Below the pieces are notes generated by a model. That model ran no database searches, was not told where the DNA came from, and saw nothing but the letters and a program-made list of their open reading frames with translations. The translations under genes were made by a program, and so were the position numbers. Positions 7,744-15,770 of a stretch of DNA of 64,000 nt are shown here, one piece after another (within the stretch, counting starts at the first letter, position 1; each line of letters starts with the position of its first letter). The stretch is taken from positions 1-64,000 of the forward strand of contig NZ_KB903629.1 in assembly GCF_000379725.1 (NCBI RefSeq). Reading direction: 5' to 3'. Source of the stretch: Cytophaga aurantiaca DSM 3654. GTDB taxonomy: Bacteria; Bacteroidota; Bacteroidia; Cytophagales; Cytophagaceae.

Positions 7744-9987
7744 CTATAATGGATCTGCTTCCAATATCTTTTGCAGATCTTTAGAGGTCTTCACCTGAGC
7801 AGTAATATCTGTCATTTTAAATATATACCAGACACCGCCTTTTTTTATTTGTTCGGCTTTCCATTTTTCTTTATCGAAGAAATAGATTTTATTTTTTGTA
7901 AAGACCAGTACCATATTATCTCCTGATGCACTACATGTAAATGATGTAGGAGTATAAAGATTGAAGGCAGCGTTTACTTTGGGATCAATCAGCGACATCT
8001 CTACAATATCAAGTAGGTCCGTATTGTCTTCCTTAACATACTTTGCTTTAATTCTGATCGGAGCTTGAATCCGGTACACCTGATCGCAATTATAGATTCC
8101 GAAATCTTTTATTTTTAGATTCATCAAAAGGTTCAGATGGTAATATGTTGAATCCACGTATGTCTGCTCAAACAGATCTTTATTTGCAAGATTTTTCTTC
8201 CGTTCATTTGCAAGTTTATTCATGTACACATTTGCATCATCTCCATAAGCTTCGATGGAATCCAATGTTGCATCAATCCGTGCCTTCAGGGTTTTGTTTG
8301 TATCCAATGAAGCGAACCATTCTTCCTGAGTCATTTTCAATTCATCTTCCGTCATGATCAGTCGCGCCATCCGGAAAATACTTTCATTGCCATAAAAGCT
8401 TACACTGTCCATCAAGTCCTTTCTTTCATTTCTCAATTGAACAAGATTCTGATATTCTTTTTCTTTGAGTTTTATTCTATTGTCGTACGTCAGCATACGC
8501 AATCGTTGCTGTTTATCATATTCTTCAAATGAAGTAAAATCAGGACTTTCCAATCGTAATTGATAGTTCAGCAATCCTTCGTCTGTCTTCAGTTCCAATA
8601 CAAATCGATTTAATACTGTAGTATCTCTTGTGAGACGTAGATCGTATACAGTCTTTTTTGCGAGTGCATCAAAATCAGCATTTCCATTGTAAATGAATTG
8701 AGATCCCTTTAAAGATTGAAGTTCTGTCATGACAATATTTTTACCATTTTCAATTATCGTATATCTTCTATCTTTTACGACAATACTCAAACTGGTATCC
8801 ACCTTTGGATTTTCATTCAAGGGAATAACAATAGAACCTCCTGAAAGACGTATTCTTTTAAAAAACGCCGCAAAGCCCGACTCTTTCTTTTTAAACTCTT
8901 TCTTGATCTCTTCCACCACAATACGATTCGATGAGGAGCTCGTATCTGAACCTGCAATCTGTTTGTATGTTTCATCTTCAAACAGCTTATTAAAGTCTCC
9001 TTTGGGTTTTTCCGGTACTTCCGGAATAGACGTCTTTCCTTCAATAACCGCTTCCTGATAACCCAGCGAACGCACAAAAGCATCTTTAAGATCTCCCTGG
9101 AATGTAGGTGTCTTTTGGGGCCAAGCCTCTCTAATTCGTGATACTGCATTAAACCCATCAACAACTTCTTGTCTATTATTCAATGCCTCAATAAACTCCC
9201 ATTCTTGTTTTTGCTGATCCAATTGATAAAATCCAATACCGGCTTCGTTCTTCGTCATTACAAAGTCTATTGCTACAGCACTCTGATTTTTTATTCCTAA
9301 AGTATCTCCATCTTGCAGCGCATATATTTCAAACATTCCTGCCGAGTTGAAATTATACTCTTTGTATGTCATCGGGATACCCGACAAGGCAATGTCTGCC
9401 TGATTTCTGAACTCCCGATATTTTAAAACAACTTTTCCTTTTACAATACTGCCGTCCGCATGGACCAAACTATTGGCAGATACTTTGATCACTGTACCCG
9501 ATCTGGGGTCTTTAATTTCTGCACCTTTCTCTGCAAAAAATGTATACACCATAAACGGCACCTCAGGAAAATCACTATTCGTTTTTTCTATTACTCCTGT
9601 GACTGCAGGAATTTGAGTTGTATCCGTATCTGCAAATTCTGTTGTATCTGATTTTGTTTCTTTAGAAGCCTCTACCCCTGTATTTGTTTTAGATACAAAA
9701 AACAAAAGTGTTGCAAGTGTAATCACAAACACCGTAATTCCAAAGATCCATTTTCCATTTGAAGAAATACCGGAACCGCTGTTGCCCTTCATATACCGAA
9801 GATGTGCGTCCTTCGCTAAAGCGCGTAAGGCCTGATCTTCGATCTTGTTTACAAGTGCCTGCTGAAGCATCACTTCTTCTTTCAACTCCGGATTCTGCGC
9901 CATCGCTTCTTCCATCTCCAACCTTTCGCTAACACTCAGTTTGCCTTCAAGGTATTGTTCGATCCATTCTGTTGTGAACTTTTCCAT
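7744..9987 (-). CDS. Large transmembrane anti-sigma-like protein partnered with ECF sigma
   Basis: 747 residues. Residues 1-78 form a small helical cytoplasmic domain ('WIEQYLEGKLSVSERLEMEE') like the N-terminus of the anti-sigma protein at 62511; a single membrane helix follows (~79-98), and ~650 residues lie outside. The external part has beta-rich stretches ('PRSGTVIKVSANSLVHADGS', 'GKVVLKYREF') resembling Bacteroidota anti-sigma sensor regions, then helical coiled-coil (~500-600) and a C-terminal domain. It starts 2 bp after the sigma-factor stop, so the two are translationally coupled. Expected role: hold the sigma factor at the inner membrane until an envelope signal releases it. The signal cannot be inferred. 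Confidence 0.75.
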   Translation of the reverse strand: MEKFTTEWIEQYLEGKLSVSERLEMEEAMAQNPELKEEVMLQQALVNKIEDQALRALAKDAHLRYMKGNSGSGISSNGKWIFGITVFVITLATLLFFVSKTNTGVEASKETKSDTTEFADTDTTQIPAVTGVIEKTNSDFPEVPFMVYTFFAEKGAEIKDPRSGTVIKVSANSLVHADGSIVKGKVVLKYREFRNQADIALSGIPMTYKEYNFNSAGMFEIYALQDGDTLGIKNQSAVAIDFVMTKNEAGIGFYQLDQQKQEWEFIEALNNRQEVVDGFNAVSRIREAWPQKTPTFQGDLKDAFVRSLGYQEAVIEGKTSIPEVPEKPKGDFNKLFEDETYKQIAGSDTSSSSNRIVVEEIKKEFKKKESGFAAFFKRIRLSGGSIVIPLNENPKVDTSLSIVVKDRRYTIIENGKNIVMTELQSLKGSQFIYNGNADFDALAKKTVYDLRLTRDTTVLNRFVLELKTDEGLLNYQLRLESPDFTSFEEYDKQQRLRMLTYDNRIKLKEKEYQNLVQLRNERKDLMDSVSFYGNESIFRMARLIMTEDELKMTQEEWFASLDTNKTLKARIDATLDSIEAYGDDANVYMNKLANERKKNLANKDLFEQTYVDSTYYHLNLLMNLKIKDFGIYNCDQVYRIQAPIRIKAKYVKEDNTDLLDIVEMSLIDPKVNAAFNLYTPTSFTCSASGDNMVLVFTKNKIYFFDKEKWKAEQIKKGGVWYIFKMTDITAQVKTSKDLQKILEADPL

Positions 9988-9989
9988 AA

Positions 9990-10553
9990 CTATACCTCCC
10001 CAAGTTTATTGAATATTAACTGTTCTTCTTTTGCAAGCACTCTTGCCTTTTCAAGGCATTTGTACTTCTGATTTTTCGCAGAAGCTTCGGAACCGTAGCC
10101 CATCTTTTCTGCGATCACCAGCATACTCCATTTGTGAACATAGTATGCTTCTAAAATTTCTTTGCAACGGTCTCCGATTGTCAGCAATACCTTATCCAGA
10201 AACTGATACTTCTGTTCTTGCTCATACGCTTCTGTCACATCTGAAATGTCGGCTTCTCTTTCAAAATCATAGGAGTGCACATAGCGGTTTTCTTTCTGGA
10301 GTTTATCTTTCCACAGAAATTTACATACGCTGAAAATATACGTACTGATCTTTGCCGTAAGTTTAAAGTCGGCTTGTGCAGCCTTACGACAAAAAATAAT
10401 CAATGCTTCCTGAAAGGTGTCGCGCGCATCGTCTTCAGAGCCGCCATGATTCTTAATGAATCTGGAGATGGGCGGAAACGCTTCATACAATTCATCCATC
10501 GCCGGAGAATGTTTGCTCTGTCGTAAGAGTTCTAAGATCTTTGTATCATTCAT
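9990..10553 (-). CDS. ECF-type RNA polymerase sigma factor
   Basis: 187 residues. Region 2 is seen at ~20-90 ('DARDTFQEALIIFCRKA', 'ISTYIFSVCKFLWKDKLQ'), a linker at 90-115, and region 4 at ~120-185 ('ILEAYYVHKWSMLVIAEKMGYG', 'AKNQKYKCLEKAR'). The same plan and spacing occur in the sigma factor at 61942-62511, with which it aligns without gaps over the first 23 residues. It directs RNA polymerase to a small regulon under control of the downstream-encoded membrane anti-sigma protein. The upstream region (10554-10708) is shared with the divergent lipoprotein gene, a possible target. Confidence 0.88.
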   Translation of the reverse strand: MNDTKILELLRQSKHSPAMDELYEAFPPISRFIKNHGGSEDDARDTFQEALIIFCRKAAQADFKLTAKISTYIFSVCKFLWKDKLQKENRYVHSYDFEREADISDVTEAYEQEQKYQFLDKVLLTIGDRCKEILEAYYVHKWSMLVIAEKMGYGSEASAKNQKYKCLEKARVLAKEEQLIFNKLGEV

Positions 10554-10708
10554 AAATCTTCTTCATTTTTAGCTTAATGGAGCCAAACGTGAAAGGTCAC
10601 CCGCAATTTTATAATCTTTTTTAAATTTCACGAAAATGTCTGATATAATGCTCTGAATGGGTAGATTTCCATATATTTATATTGAAAAAAATAAAGAATC
10701 GCCACGTC

Positions 10709-11212
10709 ATGAAAACATTTTTCTTCTTTTCCATTCTAGTATCCACATTCATTTTTACGAGTTGTAAAAAAACAACTACTGAGCCGGGACTCAATCAATT
10801 GGTTGTTGTAGATCAAAGCGGTACTACAACAACCTACGATCCGATTGTAACCGAAATATACGGCCCTTTTGACCCATCCTTTACAATTGCGTTGAAACAA
10901 CCCACGACGGGTTATGGTTTCAGCATATACTTTAAAAATGGACTTGAAGCATCTCCTGTGGTTTTTCATTCAGATGGTAATCCGAATGGAACCACTATGT
11001 GGATCGGACATCCGGTAACAGGTATATGGGTAGCAACAGGAGGTACGGCAGAGATCGTCGCTAAAAATAATACTCCCATCTCAACGAGCGAACCCAAAAG
11101 CATACGAATCACTTTTAACAATGTTGAATTCACAAGACCTGTATCTTTATTTCCTGCTCCGTCTCCTGATACCATTTGGGTAAGCAGTGTTATCAATGCC
11201 TTTCATCGATAA
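10709..11212 (+). CDS. Hypothetical lipoprotein, divergent from the sigma operon
   Basis: 167 residues from the ATG at 10709 (MKTFFFFSILVSTFIFTSC); an upstream in-frame TTG would put nine extra residues ahead of the signal peptide and is unlikely. 'IFTSC' followed by KK is a lipobox, so the protein should be lipid anchored. The mature part is threonine-rich then beta-rich with no motif I recognise; the end ('VWVSS'-like 'IWVSSVINAFHR') is not a sorting domain. It faces away from the ECF sigma operon and may be regulated by it (inference from position only). Confidence 0.75.
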   Translation: MKTFFFFSILVSTFIFTSCKKTTTEPGLNQLVVVDQSGTTTTYDPIVTEIYGPFDPSFTIALKQPTTGYGFSIYFKNGLEASPVVFHSDGNPNGTTMWIGHPVTGIWVATGGTAEIVAKNNTPISTSEPKSIRITFNNVEFTRPVSLFPAPSPDTIWVSSVINAFHR

Positions 11213-11230
11213 ATATTCATACTGCTTTTA

Positions 11231-11268
11231 GTTCGCCCATCATTTAAACGATGGGCGAAAACATTTTT
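11231..11268 (+). terminator. Terminator after the lipoprotein gene
   Basis: 10-bp stem TTCGCCCATC / GATGGGCGAA (11232-11241 with 11250-11259), 8-nt loop, followed by AAACATTTTTCT. The T tract is interrupted, so moderate confidence. Confidence 0.65.
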
Positions 11269-11316
11269 CTCAATGCTTTTTTGTATATTATATAATAACC
11301 AATACTTCTTTCAGCT

Positions 11317-11733
11317 ATGCAAACTCATGTACACACTAATGCACTGCAAAATAGTGCACGTATTCTCTTAGGTATTTTTATGGTCGGTGCGGCAATCGGG
11401 CATTTTTCTTTTGCACGTGCAGACTTTCAGGCACAGGTTCCAAATTGGGTGCCGATGAATAAAGACACGGTTGTACTCTTATCAGGAATCCCCGAAATGC
11501 TCTTAGGATTGGCGTTGATCTTCTGGACCAAACAAAAAGTGTACATCGGAATTATATTGGCGATTTTTTATGTGCTTGTATTCCCAGGAAACCTGGCGCA
11601 ATACACAAATCACTATGATGCCTTTGGTTTAAATACGGATCAAAAACGATTGACACGATTGTTCTTTCAGCCTGTTCTTATACTCTGGGCGCTATGGAGT
11701 ACGGGTGCGTTAAAGGCATTGATGAAGAAGTGA
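11317..11733 (+). CDS. DoxX-like small membrane protein
   Basis: 138 residues with four hydrophobic helices (~15-35, 48-68, 72-92, 108-130) and the DoxX/DoxD-like pattern 'ARILLGIFMVGAAIGHF', 'VPMNKDTVVLLSGIPEMLLGLALI' and 'RLFFQPVLILWALW'. DoxX-family proteins sit in the inner membrane and are linked with redox or thiol homeostasis, but the biochemical role of this subgroup is not established. Monocistronic, with its own short leader. Confidence 0.82.
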   Translation: MQTHVHTNALQNSARILLGIFMVGAAIGHFSFARADFQAQVPNWVPMNKDTVVLLSGIPEMLLGLALIFWTKQKVYIGIILAIFYVLVFPGNLAQYTNHYDAFGLNTDQKRLTRLFFQPVLILWALWSTGALKALMKK

Positions 11734-11752
11734 TGATGTTAAAATAAATGCA

Positions 11753-11805
11753 GGCAAAGACTGCGGAATGATGCACACAGTCTGAAGATTGGCGCGAGAG
11801 AATAT
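11753..11805. repeat. Dispersed repeat, copy 1 (second copy at 23732-23785)
   Basis: The segment GGCAAAGACTGCGGAATGAT, then GCACACAGTCTGAAGATTGGCGCGAGAGA, matches 23732-23785 with only a few changes. Both copies contain AGTCTGAAGA(C/T)TGGCG, a short imperfect palindrome, and both lie just downstream of a gene on one side and at the 3' end of a minus-strand gene on the other. Confidence 0.7.
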
Positions 11806-11816
11806 ATTAATCTAAA

Positions 11817-13298
11817 TCATTCGAATGCCAGTGATGCCAAAAACTGATCAGCATTCAGTAAATGTGTTTGTTTTTTCTGAGTATCCATTTTATCAAAAGT
11901 CATTACAAGCATTCCCAATCTTGGATTCTGTAAAAAGAAATCACGATGCACGTGCATGAATCGCCAAAACAAACCATCCCAAACTGACTGCCACGCTCCT
12001 TTCTTGTAGTCGCTCATTTTCATTAAATAATTACTTCCGCTAATGTAGGGTTTCGTAGCCATCAGTCCTCCATCTGCAAATTGACTCATGCCATACACAT
12101 TCGGTACCATCACCCAATCGTATGCATCAATAAACAATTCCATAAACCAACGGTATACCTCATCCGGATCAAATTCGCACAGCAGCATAAAGTTACCTAA
12201 TACCATTAAGCGTTCAATGTGATGACAATATCCGGTTTTCAGTACTTTTTTAATTGTGTCGTCAATAGGTTCAATGCCGGTGGTGCCGTTCCAAAACGAT
12301 GGTGGAATTTTTCGCGTAAAACCCCAGTAATTTTTAGTCCGCTCTTCAGTACCTTTTAATTCATATACGGCACGGATGAATTCTCTCCAACCTATAATCT
12401 GTCTGATGAACCCTTCAAGAGAATTGAGCGGGATATTATTTTCTGAGGCATAGGTGATTGCTTCATCAATGATAAACTGAGGAGTCAGCAAACCCACATT
12501 GAGCATAGGCGTTAACACACTGTGGTTTAAAATGTGCTGATTCGAAACAATGGCATCTTCATATGCTCCGAATTCTGAAAAACGTGTGCTAAAAAAATCA
12601 CGCAACCAGCTTTTGCTTTCAGAATAAGTAGAAGGGTACGAAACAGTGCTGTTCAGGCTCCCATAGTTACCGGCAAAATATGTTTCTGTGTATGTAATCG
12701 CCTCCGCATAAAAATTATTTCGTTTTACAAAATCTACTGTTGGCGCTATTTTACCTTTGGGATATTTTAATCGGTTTTCATCGTCGTACGTCCATTTACC
12801 GCCGATTGGTTTTGATTTATTTTCTACTAATATATTTCTGCTGATCCGTTGATGTTTATAAAAATCGGTTTGAAACAAACGCTTCTTTCCTGAAAAGTAG
12901 ATATGAATTTCATCTGTTGTATTCAAAAAAAGTGTTGAAGCATTTTTATGAACTACTATATCGGAAGACATGCAAGCCCTTCTAATTCTTTGTTCCAGCC
13001 AGCAATCCGTTGTATCAATATATTCGAATGTATTAATATGTTGTGATTTAAGATAGGGAATCAATTTTCTTACGTCAGACAATTCATTGAATGACTCAAT
13101 GTAAACCACTTCAACCTTGTTAGCTTTAAAATAGCTTTCATAAAATTTCATGCTTGCCCGGTGAAAAGCAATTTTCTGTTTGTGAAAATTATATTGTTTA
13201 AAAAACAGTTCTTCTTCAACCAGATAAATCGTTTTGCACTTTGAAACAAGTATATTTTGTTCAAACAACTGATGCGGAAAAATAATACCTATGCCCAT
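11817..13298 (-). CDS. Photolyase/cryptochrome of the FeS-BCP (PhrB/CryB) group without the cluster cysteines
   Basis: 493 residues. N-terminal Rossmann antenna-type domain (~1-130, 'GIGIIFPHQLFEQNI'), then the helical FAD domain with the group's signatures 'GYCHHIERLMVLGNFMLL', 'AYDWVMVPNVYGMSQFADGG', 'KPYISGSNYLMKMSDY' and 'LFWRFMHVH'. Members of this group (Agrobacterium PhrB, Rhodobacter CryB) repair (6-4) photoproducts or sense light and bind a 4Fe-4S cluster through four Cys, three of them in 'SDYC..C...C' just before the 'LYW' motif. Here that segment (~428-446) reads 'SDYKKGAWQSVWDGLFW': no Cys and a shorter loop; the upstream Cys position also appears to be Asp. It begins 3 bp after the DUF2256 gene. 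FAD probably still binds; a cluster does not. Confidence 0.88.
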   Translation of the reverse strand: MGIGIIFPHQLFEQNILVSKCKTIYLVEEELFFKQYNFHKQKIAFHRASMKFYESYFKANKVEVVYIESFNELSDVRKLIPYLKSQHINTFEYIDTTDCWLEQRIRRACMSSDIVVHKNASTLFLNTTDEIHIYFSGKKRLFQTDFYKHQRISRNILVENKSKPIGGKWTYDDENRLKYPKGKIAPTVDFVKRNNFYAEAITYTETYFAGNYGSLNSTVSYPSTYSESKSWLRDFFSTRFSEFGAYEDAIVSNQHILNHSVLTPMLNVGLLTPQFIIDEAITYASENNIPLNSLEGFIRQIIGWREFIRAVYELKGTEERTKNYWGFTRKIPPSFWNGTTGIEPIDDTIKKVLKTGYCHHIERLMVLGNFMLLCEFDPDEVYRWFMELFIDAYDWVMVPNVYGMSQFADGGLMATKPYISGSNYLMKMSDYKKGAWQSVWDGLFWRFMHVHRDFFLQNPRLGMLVMTFDKMDTQKKQTHLLNADQFLASLAFE

Positions 13299-13301
13299 TT
13301 T

Positions 13302-13439
13302 TTATTTATTGATTCTGCATTTATCGCTGCAATACTTTACCTCATCCCAAACCTTTTCCCATTTCTTTCGCCAGGTAAAAGCCCGTTGACAGGTGGAGCA
13401 AATCTTCGTCGGAAAATCTCTTTTTTTCTTTTGCTGCAT
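13302..13439 (-). CDS. DUF2256 zinc-ribbon-like protein (45 aa)
   Basis: Short gene found by translating the gap ahead of the photolyase: starts [18 protein letters not shown] and continues '[18 protein letters not shown]', ending 'DKCRINK'. The CxxC...CxxxC arrangement and the central '[14 protein letters not shown]' are diagnostic of DUF2256, a tiny protein often encoded next to FeS-BCP-type photolyases. Four Cys could bind one zinc. Its stop lies 3 bp before the photolyase ATG, so expression is almost certainly coupled. Function unknown; a role as partner or maturation helper of the photolyase is inference. Confidence 0.9.
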   Translation of the reverse strand: MQQKKKRDFPTKICSTCQRAFTWRKKWEKVWDEVKYCSDKCRINK

Positions 13440-13485
13440 TATTCAATTTTCTTCGCTGAAAGCAATCGTATATTTACGTAAGCAT

Positions 13486-14115
13486 CTACTTTGTTAACGG
13501 CAATGCATCTGTTGTAGCGTACTGTAATCTATCTATCAAGTAGGTAGCGTAATATGCATCCAAGCCAGCACAGGCAAGTGTATTCGATTTATCCAAGGCT
13601 ACAAAACCATCTGCGGATACAATTGATTTATCTATTTCAATCTGTTCGATACTACCGATGATCATAATCGTATTATTAATTGTAATATCTATTTTCTGTT
13701 GCAGTTTCATCAATACCTTTATATGGGCTTCTGCTACAAATGGAACATCAACAGCAGCATTATATACTTCTGTAAATCCGCAGGCATCAAACTCTGAAAT
13801 TTCTTTACTGAATTTAGCTGAGGTCTTGTGCGCTTTTGAAAAATCAGTTGCTGAAACATAATTTATGGTGTAATAACCTGTCTCCAGAATATTATTCAGT
13901 GTGTCCCGCTTCACCACATCCGGCCTGCATATAAAACCCCATAGCGGCGGATTGGCACCTATATGAATCAAAGAATTGAAAATGGCAAGATTGCTGAAAC
14001 CGTCTTTCGATTTGGTACCGATTAAAAATGCCTGCTTAATACCAGCCAGGGAATTTATGAAGGTAGCACGATATCGGTTTTCATATGCACTTAGTGTCTC
14101 TTTATCAATAATCAT
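13486..14115 (-). CDS. Flavin reductase-like FMN-binding protein
   Basis: 209 residues with the split-barrel flavin-reductase fold: 'NSLAGIKQAFLIGTKSKDG.SNLAIFNS' early, 'PPLWGFICRP' and 'RDTLNNILETGYYTINYVS' (phosphate/isoalloxazine contacts), and 'IMIIGSIEQIEID' in the barrel. The closest kind is the DIM6/NTAB (COG1853) family. In this operon it lies between TIGR03643/small ORF and DUF2256-photolyase, so it may supply reduced flavin or keep the photolyase FAD reduced (inference from context). The start overlaps the preceding 37-codon ORF by 11 bp. Confidence 0.85.
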   Translation of the reverse strand: MIIDKETLSAYENRYRATFINSLAGIKQAFLIGTKSKDGFSNLAIFNSLIHIGANPPLWGFICRPDVVKRDTLNNILETGYYTINYVSATDFSKAHKTSAKFSKEISEFDACGFTEVYNAAVDVPFVAEAHIKVLMKLQQKIDITINNTIMIIGSIEQIEIDKSIVSADGFVALDKSNTLACAGLDAYYATYLIDRLQYATTDALPLTK

Positions 14116-14218
14116 ATTTTTTATATGTTAGTATGAGTTCTTTTTCTACTTTCTTCCAATATGCAAAAAAGGCAGGATGATACCCTGTTATTTTATCTGC
14201 AATAAGTTGAATCACCAT
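14105..14218 (-). CDS. Possible 37-aa small protein inside the photolyase operon
   Basis: An ATG lies directly after the stop of the TIGR03643 gene (no gap) and opens a 37-codon frame: MVIQLIADKITGYHPAFFAY, then 'WKKVEKELILTYKKYDY'. It ends 11 bp inside the flavin reductase gene. The frame fills an otherwise empty 103-bp gap exactly, with tight coupling on both sides as in the rest of the operon, and the composition (aromatic/basic helix) is protein-like. I do not recognise the family and it could be chance. Confidence 0.4.
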   Translation of the reverse strand: MVIQLIADKITGYHPAFFAYWKKVEKELILTYKKYDY

Positions 14219-14512
14219 TTAGCGCTTGCTGATCTTATTGATGGAAATACTTCTCTGACGGCTACACCTAAATCGGTCGATCTCCGGATTTCTTTTCTGC
14301 GCGTGCTTTTGACTCACTCCACTATGCACGCGTGCTCTCCATAAAATGAAGCTGCTGCGTTTCAATTCTCTTCGCATTAATACAATAATATCTGCTTCCG
14401 AAAGTCCGAACTGCGCTTCGATAGCCTCAAACGGAGTTCTGTCTTCCCAGGCCATTTCAATAATTCGGTTCACATCGTACTCTTCTGTCAATGGTAGATT
14501 CTGCTGATACAT
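14219..14512 (-). CDS. TIGR03643/DUF2805 family protein
   Basis: 97 residues with the family signature 'IIEMAWEDRTPFEAIEAQFG', 'LSEADIIVLMRRELKRSSFI', 'LWRARV' and the basic tail 'RFRCSRQRSI'. The first half looks like a helix-turn-helix. The family is found next to FeS-BCP-type photolyase genes in Bacteroidota and Proteobacteria; its function is unknown, and a DNA- or RNA-binding regulator is plausible. It is the first gene of the five-gene cluster (14512 down to 11817), so it would be read first from the promoter near 14.5-14.65 kb. Confidence 0.88.
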   Translation of the reverse strand: MYQQNLPLTEEYDVNRIIEMAWEDRTPFEAIEAQFGLSEADIIVLMRRELKRSSFILWRARVHSGVSQKHAQKRNPEIDRFRCSRQRSISINKISKR

Positions 14513-14680
14513 ATTCTCAAGGGAAAGTGTATTTATTATAAAGACACTATTCCTGTTAAAACAACTGAGATGAAAGTTTGTTCGGAAGTTTTTCCTTTAG
14601 AAGTAAAAAAAATACTTCTTTAAACTATGTAATCAATCTACTGCAGAAGAAAAAAGATTGGTATGGATAGGGTGAATTAT

Positions 14681-15175
14681 TTATTCAATTTTAAATCCGG
14701 CCTTCATTACAAAAACAGAGCTATCCTTTGCCATACCAGACGCTCCTAATAACGCATCAAACTTTATTATATCTCCGGTGCCAACAATCACATTTTGTAC
14801 AATCAACGTATTGTATGCTATACTTTGAATTTTGAAATCATACATAGATGCAGGTAAAACACAATGATATTTCCCATGAATATCTGCCTGGCTTCCATAC
14901 ACCTTTCCGGTATTTTTTTCAATGAAACAAACAACCGCGCCTATTAAGGTATCAACCGTTACAGTATTTGCAGTACTATCTATTCCGAAAACTTCACCGG
15001 ATATAGATGCAAGTGTTGTATCTGCAATAGCGACACGTTCCAACCGTAAAACTTCACTTTCAATTTTAGGCCTTGAAGCAAGGTAACTCATTCCACGTAC
15101 ATAAGTAGTTTTTCGCACACAGTTAGAAAGTGTGATTGATAAAACAAACGTAGATAGGAATATTATTCTTTTCAT
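14681..15175 (-). CDS. Lipoprotein with carboxypeptidase-regulatory-like domain
   Basis: 164 residues. Signal sequence MKRIIFLSTFVLSITLSNC ends in a lipobox (LSNC). Residues ~55-150 form a beta-sandwich of the CarboxypepD_reg-like type: 'ISGEVFGID...', 'LIGAVVCFIEKNTGKVYGSQ', 'DIHGKYHCVLPASMYDFKIQ'. Such domains are common add-ons in Bacteroidota surface proteins; alone it may be a structural or docking lipoprotein. Third gene of a possible operon arr - membrane protein - lipoprotein (gaps 21 and 16 bp). Confidence 0.72.
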   Translation of the reverse strand: MKRIIFLSTFVLSITLSNCVRKTTYVRGMSYLASRPKIESEVLRLERVAIADTTLASISGEVFGIDSTANTVTVDTLIGAVVCFIEKNTGKVYGSQADIHGKYHCVLPASMYDFKIQSIAYNTLIVQNVIVGTGDIIKFDALLGASGMAKDSSVFVMKAGFKIE

Positions 15176-15191
15176 GTTATACGAATCACAA

Positions 15192-15749
15192 TTACCTTTT
15201 TATAATATCCGTTTGAATCGAGTCTTGATGAAAACTTGTTGCAAACGTTACTATAAGTTCTTTATCTGATTGTTCAATATGCATTTTTTCATACTGAATA
15301 GGACCATTTCTGCTACCAAAAACACCAAGATCTTTTTCAAAGAACAACAGTTTGCGCTCTTTCACCTGATACCGGCAACATTCAGCCATAGGCCCTTGAT
15401 AAGGAGTATACATTATGATGCCATCCTGTTCGTATTCTTTTGTATCCGGAATAAGTGGAAATAGTAGAATCAGAATCAATAAACCAATTATTCCACGCGT
15501 TACAAATGCAACAATCAATAAGAATGTTACGAGAGGATATATTAAAAAATAGAAACGATCATTTTCAGATGATTTTAGATAAAAAAAGAAAAGGATCGCT
15601 CCACTGATTACCGTTATCATTTCAACTATAAATTCTACATTTCCAGTGAGGCTATATATTGTAATAAATTTGAATACGGCGTTTACAATCGCAATTGTCA
15701 ATGCAATAACGTGTGTGCGTAGAAGTGTTTGCTGAATTGTTGTTTTCAT
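15192..15749 (-). CDS. Hypothetical membrane protein
   Basis: 185 residues with about four membrane helices in the first 110 residues (13-32, 40-60, 68-86, 88-105; 'GLLILILLFPLIP') and a soluble C-terminal tail of ~75 residues ('ECCRYQVKERKLLFFEKDLG'). No family recognised. Lies between arr and the lipoprotein gene in the same direction with gaps of 21 and 16 bp. Confidence 0.65.
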   Translation of the reverse strand: MKTTIQQTLLRTHVIALTIAIVNAVFKFITIYSLTGNVEFIVEMITVISGAILFFFYLKSSENDRFYFLIYPLVTFLLIVAFVTRGIIGLLILILLFPLIPDTKEYEQDGIIMYTPYQGPMAECCRYQVKERKLLFFEKDLGVFGSRNGPIQYEKMHIEQSDKELIVTFATSFHQDSIQTDIIKR

Positions 15750-15770
15750 ACTTACCCTTAGCTTAAAAAA

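Noticed and set aside
8145-9164. Several frames of 70-115 codons inside the large anti-sigma gene, on both strands
   Set aside because: Shadows of the 747-residue gene; no independent motif or start context.
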